Source: Cardiocondyla obscurior
Lineage: Eukaryota; Arthropoda; Insecta; Hymenoptera; Formicidae
DNA: 64,000 nt
Direction: 5' to 3'
NCBI RefSeq assembly: GCF_019399895.1
Contig: NC_091879.1
Span: 3,241,001-3,305,000 of the forward strand
A model generated the notes under the pieces. That model did not search any database. It had not been told where the DNA came from and saw only the letters and a list, made by a program, of their open reading frames with translations. Positions 60,059-64,000 of the stretch are shown here, piece by piece (positions within the stretch are counted from its first letter, which is position 1; every line of letters starts with the position of its first letter). Made by a program: the position numbers and the translations under genes.

Positions 60059-61944
60059 ATGCTGCGAATTTTTGGCCGCTCGATGCGCTCACCGCAGTTG
60101 TTCGGTAAGAGCACGGATATTGTCCGCGTGTCGTGTGCGAGGTACCTAAACCTGCTGGAGTATCAGAGCAAGGAGCTTTTGCGCGACTCCGGCGTTTCAG
60201 TGCAGAATTTCGCAATCGTCGACGATCTGGCTAAAACAAACTCCGCTTTAGATAAGCTACGTAAGTGGTTTGAGTTTGAACTTCTGTTGGAATTAATATG
60301 ACGCTATGTTTCACAACTTTTTGTTTTTTTTTTGTAGACGCCGATGAATTCGTTATTAAAGCCCAAGTATTGGCCGGTGGTCGTGGCAAAGGTTGGTTTG
60401 ATAATGGATTTAAGGGAGGTGTTCATCTTACCAAAGAGTGAGCATAGATATAATTTAATTAATAATTTATACATTTTTTTTTTCTGTTAGATAAATACTT
60501 TGCAAAAGATGTCTCAGCTGGAACATATTATTTATTGAACACATATAGTATTTTATTTTATAATTTATTTTGCCCCTTTTCTTTTCTTTTTTAACAGCCG
60601 TAAAGCTGTTGCAAATTATGTCAAGAATATGTTAGGCCATCGACTCATTACTAAACAGACTTCAAAAGATGGCATATTGGTGCAGAAAATTATGATAGCT
60701 GAGTCAGTAGATATTGCTCGCGAGACTTATGTCTGTATTCTTATGGATCGGCAGCATAATGGTCCAGTACTGATAGCCTCACCAGCAGGTGGAATGGATA
60801 TCGAAACAGTTGCTGAAAAACATCCTGAGAAAATCAAAACTGTTCCATTGGATATTTACCACGGGATCGATGACGCAATAGCGAAGGATGTATGCAATTT
60901 TTTGGGATTTGTTGATGCTGATCTTCTCAATAAGGCCATGTATGAATTGAAAAACCTGTGGAAATTATTTGTGGACATTGACGCTCTGCAAGTTGAAATA
61001 AATCCATTGGTGGAAACGACGGACAAGCAAGTAGTAGCAGTAGACGCGAAAATTGCGTTCGATGATAATGCCGAGTTTAGACAGCGAGATTTATTTGCCT
61101 TAGAAGATACCAGTGAAAAAGATCCCAGGGAAGTGGACGCGTCGCGATTTAACTTAAACTATATTGGTATGGATGGTAATATAGGATGTTTAGGTAAAGC
61201 ACAATTTAAATAAAGAGTTACGAAATAATTATAGTATATAGTAACGTTACGTTAATGAGAAACAACATATATATACATACGAATTGTACAACGGTACAAA
61301 TTAATTTATAAATAAAAAATAAGAATGCACTTTTACTCTCATAGTAAATGGAGCTGGCTTAGCTATGGCTACAATGGACATTATTAAGCTAAATGGGGGT
61401 TTACCAGCTAATTTCTTAGATGTTGGTGGTAATGTGAAAGAAGATCAAGTTTTCCAGGCGTTTAGAATCCTTAGTGAAGGTAATATTCATGCGGATTAAT
61501 TTAAATATAAACACAAAATGTAATCTTTTTTTTTTTTTACCAGATCCAAAAGTCAAAGTCATTCTTGTCAACGTTTTTGGAGGTATCGTTAATTGTGTAA
61601 CGATAGCAAGAGGGATTATTGCAGCATCGAAAAATTTAGGACTTAAAATACCGCTTGTTGTAAGGTTAGAAGGTAAGATATCTCAACCTTCTTTCTTTTT
61701 TTTAATTACCTTAAGTTTCTTATTGTTTTTATTATTTAAAAATCCTTTAACTTTATAATATATTTGTTTTTGTGTATTGTAATAAAATTTATATGTAAGT
61801 TTTAAATATTTTTTAATGATTTATTTTTTAGGTACTAATGTAACAGAAGCCAAAAAAGTTTTAGCAGAATCGGAATTGCCTATTCTTACAGCAAATAATT
61901 TGGATGAGGCTGCAAAAAAAGCGGTAATCTCGGTAAAAATATAA
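60059..61944 (+). CDS. SUCLG2: Succinyl-CoA ligase beta subunit, GDP-forming type, mitochondrial
   Basis: Six exons: 60059-60260, 60338-60437, 60598-61193, 61345-61479, 61544-61672 and 61832-61944. Phases agree and give 424 aa (human SUCLG2: 432). The N-terminus MLRIFGRSMRSPQLFGKS is basic and Ser/Arg-rich, a mitochondrial presequence. The ATP-grasp part includes LNLLEYQSKELL, AGGRGKG and KGGVHLTK; metal and nucleotide residues lie in EINPL and in DAKIAFDDNAEFRQRD. The C-terminal CoA-ligase part has NGAGLAMATMDIIKLNGG, VFGGIVNCVTIARGI and LVVRLEGTNV. NAEFRQ, SEDPKV and GGIVNC favour the GDP-type (SUCLG2) over the ADP-type (SUCLA2) subunit. It pairs with the alpha subunit in the TCA cycle. A poly(A) signal lies at 62059-62064. 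Confidence 0.93.
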
Positions 61945-62638
61945 TTACGTTAATACGATGATATACTATTGACTCACGTTTATCTAAGAAAGAAAATCTG
62001 AGATTTAAACGTGTCAATTGCCAACTATGAAAATACTTAGTTTATTTTGTTGCCACTAAATAAAATTTTGTATTACACATGACACTTAGGAGAAAATTCG
62101 CATGCATTTTTTGAACAAAAAATATTAAAAATTAATTATATTTTTAATACAATAAAATAGAAAATATGAGTTGGCTTTTGAGGCAATTACACGATTGATT
62201 TATTATAAGGTGATGTTATTCGTTTTTGTGAGTCGTTATTAAATAATAGGTTAATGAATAGCCATCGTATTTGTCCGCGCATTAGTGAGCGCAGTTGAAT
62301 CTGTTGACGTTTATGAACTGCTCTTGCACGTCTACATATATTTTATTCTCTTCTGGTCGTTTTGTAATTATGGTAGGAGTCGTTTTTTTTTTTTATAAAA
62401 TTTAAATTAGGTTGTATTAAAAGTTTATATTACAAAGTAATAAATATATTTTTAAGTATTTTAATAAAAATTTTGATTTGTTTGTTTTTTCAGTTTTATT
62501 ATTTATGATTATTTTTTCAGCTACAGGATTTAATTAAAATCCAAAAAAAAACGTGTGCGGTATATATTCAAATTCTACCAAAGTGAGTGATCTTCATCTC
62601 GAACGTTTTCAAGACTGAATTTTATACTCAAGACTTAC
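61945..62638. other. SUCLG2 3' UTR and AT-rich spacer
   Basis: The AATAAA at 62059-62064 probably ends SUCLG2. The remainder is AT-rich with no supported gene. Confidence 0.6.
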
Positions 62639-62824
62639 CAATCGTTCGCGCGGCGTCGCAAAAGAAGTAATAGCCATTCGCCTGCAATCGACTTTTCGTC
62701 CATGTATGGTCTTCACATCTTTATAAGTAGAAACTCTCGCTGAATACAGGCGATAACTCGCTTCGAACGCACGGCGCTCGTCCGAGAGAGCGGCGGTCCA
62801 TATATGGGTCGTGATTTTTAGCAT
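62639..62824 (-). other. Candidate minus-strand first exon (unrecognised)
   Basis: A GC-richer stretch is open from ATG 62824 (MLKITTHIWTAALSDERRAF) for 62 codons. It ends exactly at a strong donor, ATTG|GTAAGT (62639/62638), in phase 0. It is convergent with SUCLG2, and no matching downstream exon was found in the window. It may be the 5' exon of an antisense or divergent transcript driven from the 62.8-63.7 kb GC-rich region, coding or not. Confidence 0.25.
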
Positions 62825-64000
62825 AAGGCCTCGACGCGATTGTAACAGACCGTGATTTTTTTTTTATCTTTCGGATGACGTTAGTGATCGCATTTTTCAT
62901 AGCTAAACGCGCATTGCTGCGCGTGATAATATCAAACGTAAAATGCTCGGTGGAGAGAGGAGGTGCAAAGGGACGCTTTAATTTAAAAATATAAATATTT
63001 CGGCGACTTGAAAGGTAAATACTCTTTGACTACATTAGTTTCGTTGTCTTCTAAAATACCGTGGTGCTGTAAAGTAGTCGCGGTAGCTTTTGAATAAATA
63101 ATTCGTCGTTTATTTCTGTCAAAGAGATATTCGCAGGCGGTAACTAAAACCGCAGAAGGGTGAGGAATCTTTCGGAGTGAATAAACCTGACATCACACAC
63201 TAAACGTAACAATGACCGTTTCGGTTCCATCTTCAGTGTCAAGCCGACCGACTGGCTGTCCGACTAGTTCGTTTTGTTTTCCTCATATACGAATTTAAAC
63301 CCGATCCTTCTTTCTCGCGTCTGCGTTTCACCCGAGAAAAGAGAGTGGGTGGCGGGACCGGGGACGAACTTCTCCTCTCTCCTCTCTTCCCCTTCGATGT
63401 ATGCGTGTGCGTATATATAGATCAACCCCTTGCCCCTCGGTCAGGGAGTTGGGCGGAGGGACGCGTACTATTCTCGGACAACTTTACGGATCCGAGTAAC
63501 TTCTTTCGACGCGTGTTCGACTCCCGGTTCGCAGACGGCGTGAACGCCAGTAATCGCCAGCGAACCGCGCCGTGTCGATCGGGAGAGCCGCGTCGATCCG
63601 ATCCCGAGAGATCGTCGCATCGTGTGCATGTAAGAGAATACGCGGTGTTTGATTCCGACTCCTGTTTCGATCGCGATTTGCTTTTGAACGAGACCGATAT
63701 CAGATCGCGAAAGGCGCGAAACGTAACGTTGAAATTTCTCACGATCTCATTTGTTTTAAAAGTCCAAATTGTTGATTAATTACGCATTTTTCAGATCGAA
63801 ACCTCGAAGCGAATTCTAGTGAGCACATGGTTGAATTTTCTCCTGCGACTTTCTTGAGAAATATCGAGTTGATATTTTAATCAATATCTGGATAGGTTGG
63901 TTTAAAAAAAATTTATTTTTCAATTATTTGTATAATTTGATTCAAAATTAATTGCATCTCGTTGCAGAATAATAAATACTGGAATCTATAAATTCGATGA
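62825..64000 (+). promoter_or_regulatory. GC-rich promoter / 5'-exon-like region at the window edge
   Basis: A CpG-rich islet at about 63220-63760 stands out from its surroundings, with AT-rich sequence following. The open frames on both strands across it (Arg/Ser/Asp-rich) have no domain and look compositional. The likely reading is the promoter and 5' leader of a plus-strand gene beyond 64000. Confidence 0.4.

Noticed and set aside
63345..63779. 144-codon plus-strand frame at the window end
   Set aside because: It begins at GTG, not ATG, in a GC-rich islet and has an antisense open frame too; more likely a 5' leader or promoter.

Overview
The window looks like nuclear DNA of an insect, most probably a holometabolous one and possibly hymenopteran. 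It is AT-rich with short GC/CpG-rich islets at promoters. Genes have many small exons with GT..AG introns of about 80-200 bp plus a few long ones. A ZAD-type C2H2 zinc-finger gene, an arthropod-style DCX-EMAP gene and a miR-8 hairpin are present. Gene models below were assembled by hand from open frames plus splice sites, and phases were checked at every junction. The species call is inference.

Layout. (1) 1-903 (+): last exons of a Rough deal/KNTC1 kinetochore gene, cut by the window edge. (2) 1.2-1.86 kb: a foldback (MITE-like) element, with a second copy at 22.1-22.8 kb. (3) 3124-5604 (-): the 7SK snRNA capping methyltransferase bin3/MEPCE, divergent from (4) 7303-9942 (+): a CW + PWWP histone-mark reader of the ZCWPW1 family. 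(5) 9.9-24.4 kb: no protein gene that I can support, but it contains mir-8 (about 20955-21040, +). Upstream of mir-8 are GC-rich islets with good splice donors that may be the promoter and exons of its primary transcript. (6) 24424-36964 (-): a 17-exon doublecortin/EMAP gene (DCX-EMAP, 1186 aa). Its fourth intron of the region, about 5.2 kb, holds two small unrecognised ORFs, and an alternative 5' exon lies near 39 kb. (7) 40563-44360 (-): the rRNA m5C methyltransferase NSUN5, with a complete VMA21 gene nested on the same strand in its second intron. (8) 45688-51352 (+): a 1464-aa ZAD protein with about 17 C2H2 fingers, divergent from NSUN5. (9) 52.36-53.64 kb: repeated exon-like and promoter-like cassettes. 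(10) 55628-58552 (-): PAPS synthetase. (11) 59.16-59.71 kb: another copy of the cassette, carrying a large CCAAT-box palindrome. (12) 60059-61944 (+): succinyl-CoA ligase beta subunit, GDP type. (13) 62.6-64 kb: GC-rich promoter or 5'-exon-like sequence of neighbours beyond the window.

The genes are mostly unrelated housekeeping, chromatin and sensory-cytoskeleton functions. Three head-to-head pairs (bin3/ZCWPW1, NSUN5/ZAD-ZNF, PAPSS/SUCLG2) share GC-rich intergenic promoters. The least explained structure is the repeated cassette flanking PAPSS on both sides. It combines conserved splice-donor sequence on the minus strand with palindromic CCAAT boxes.
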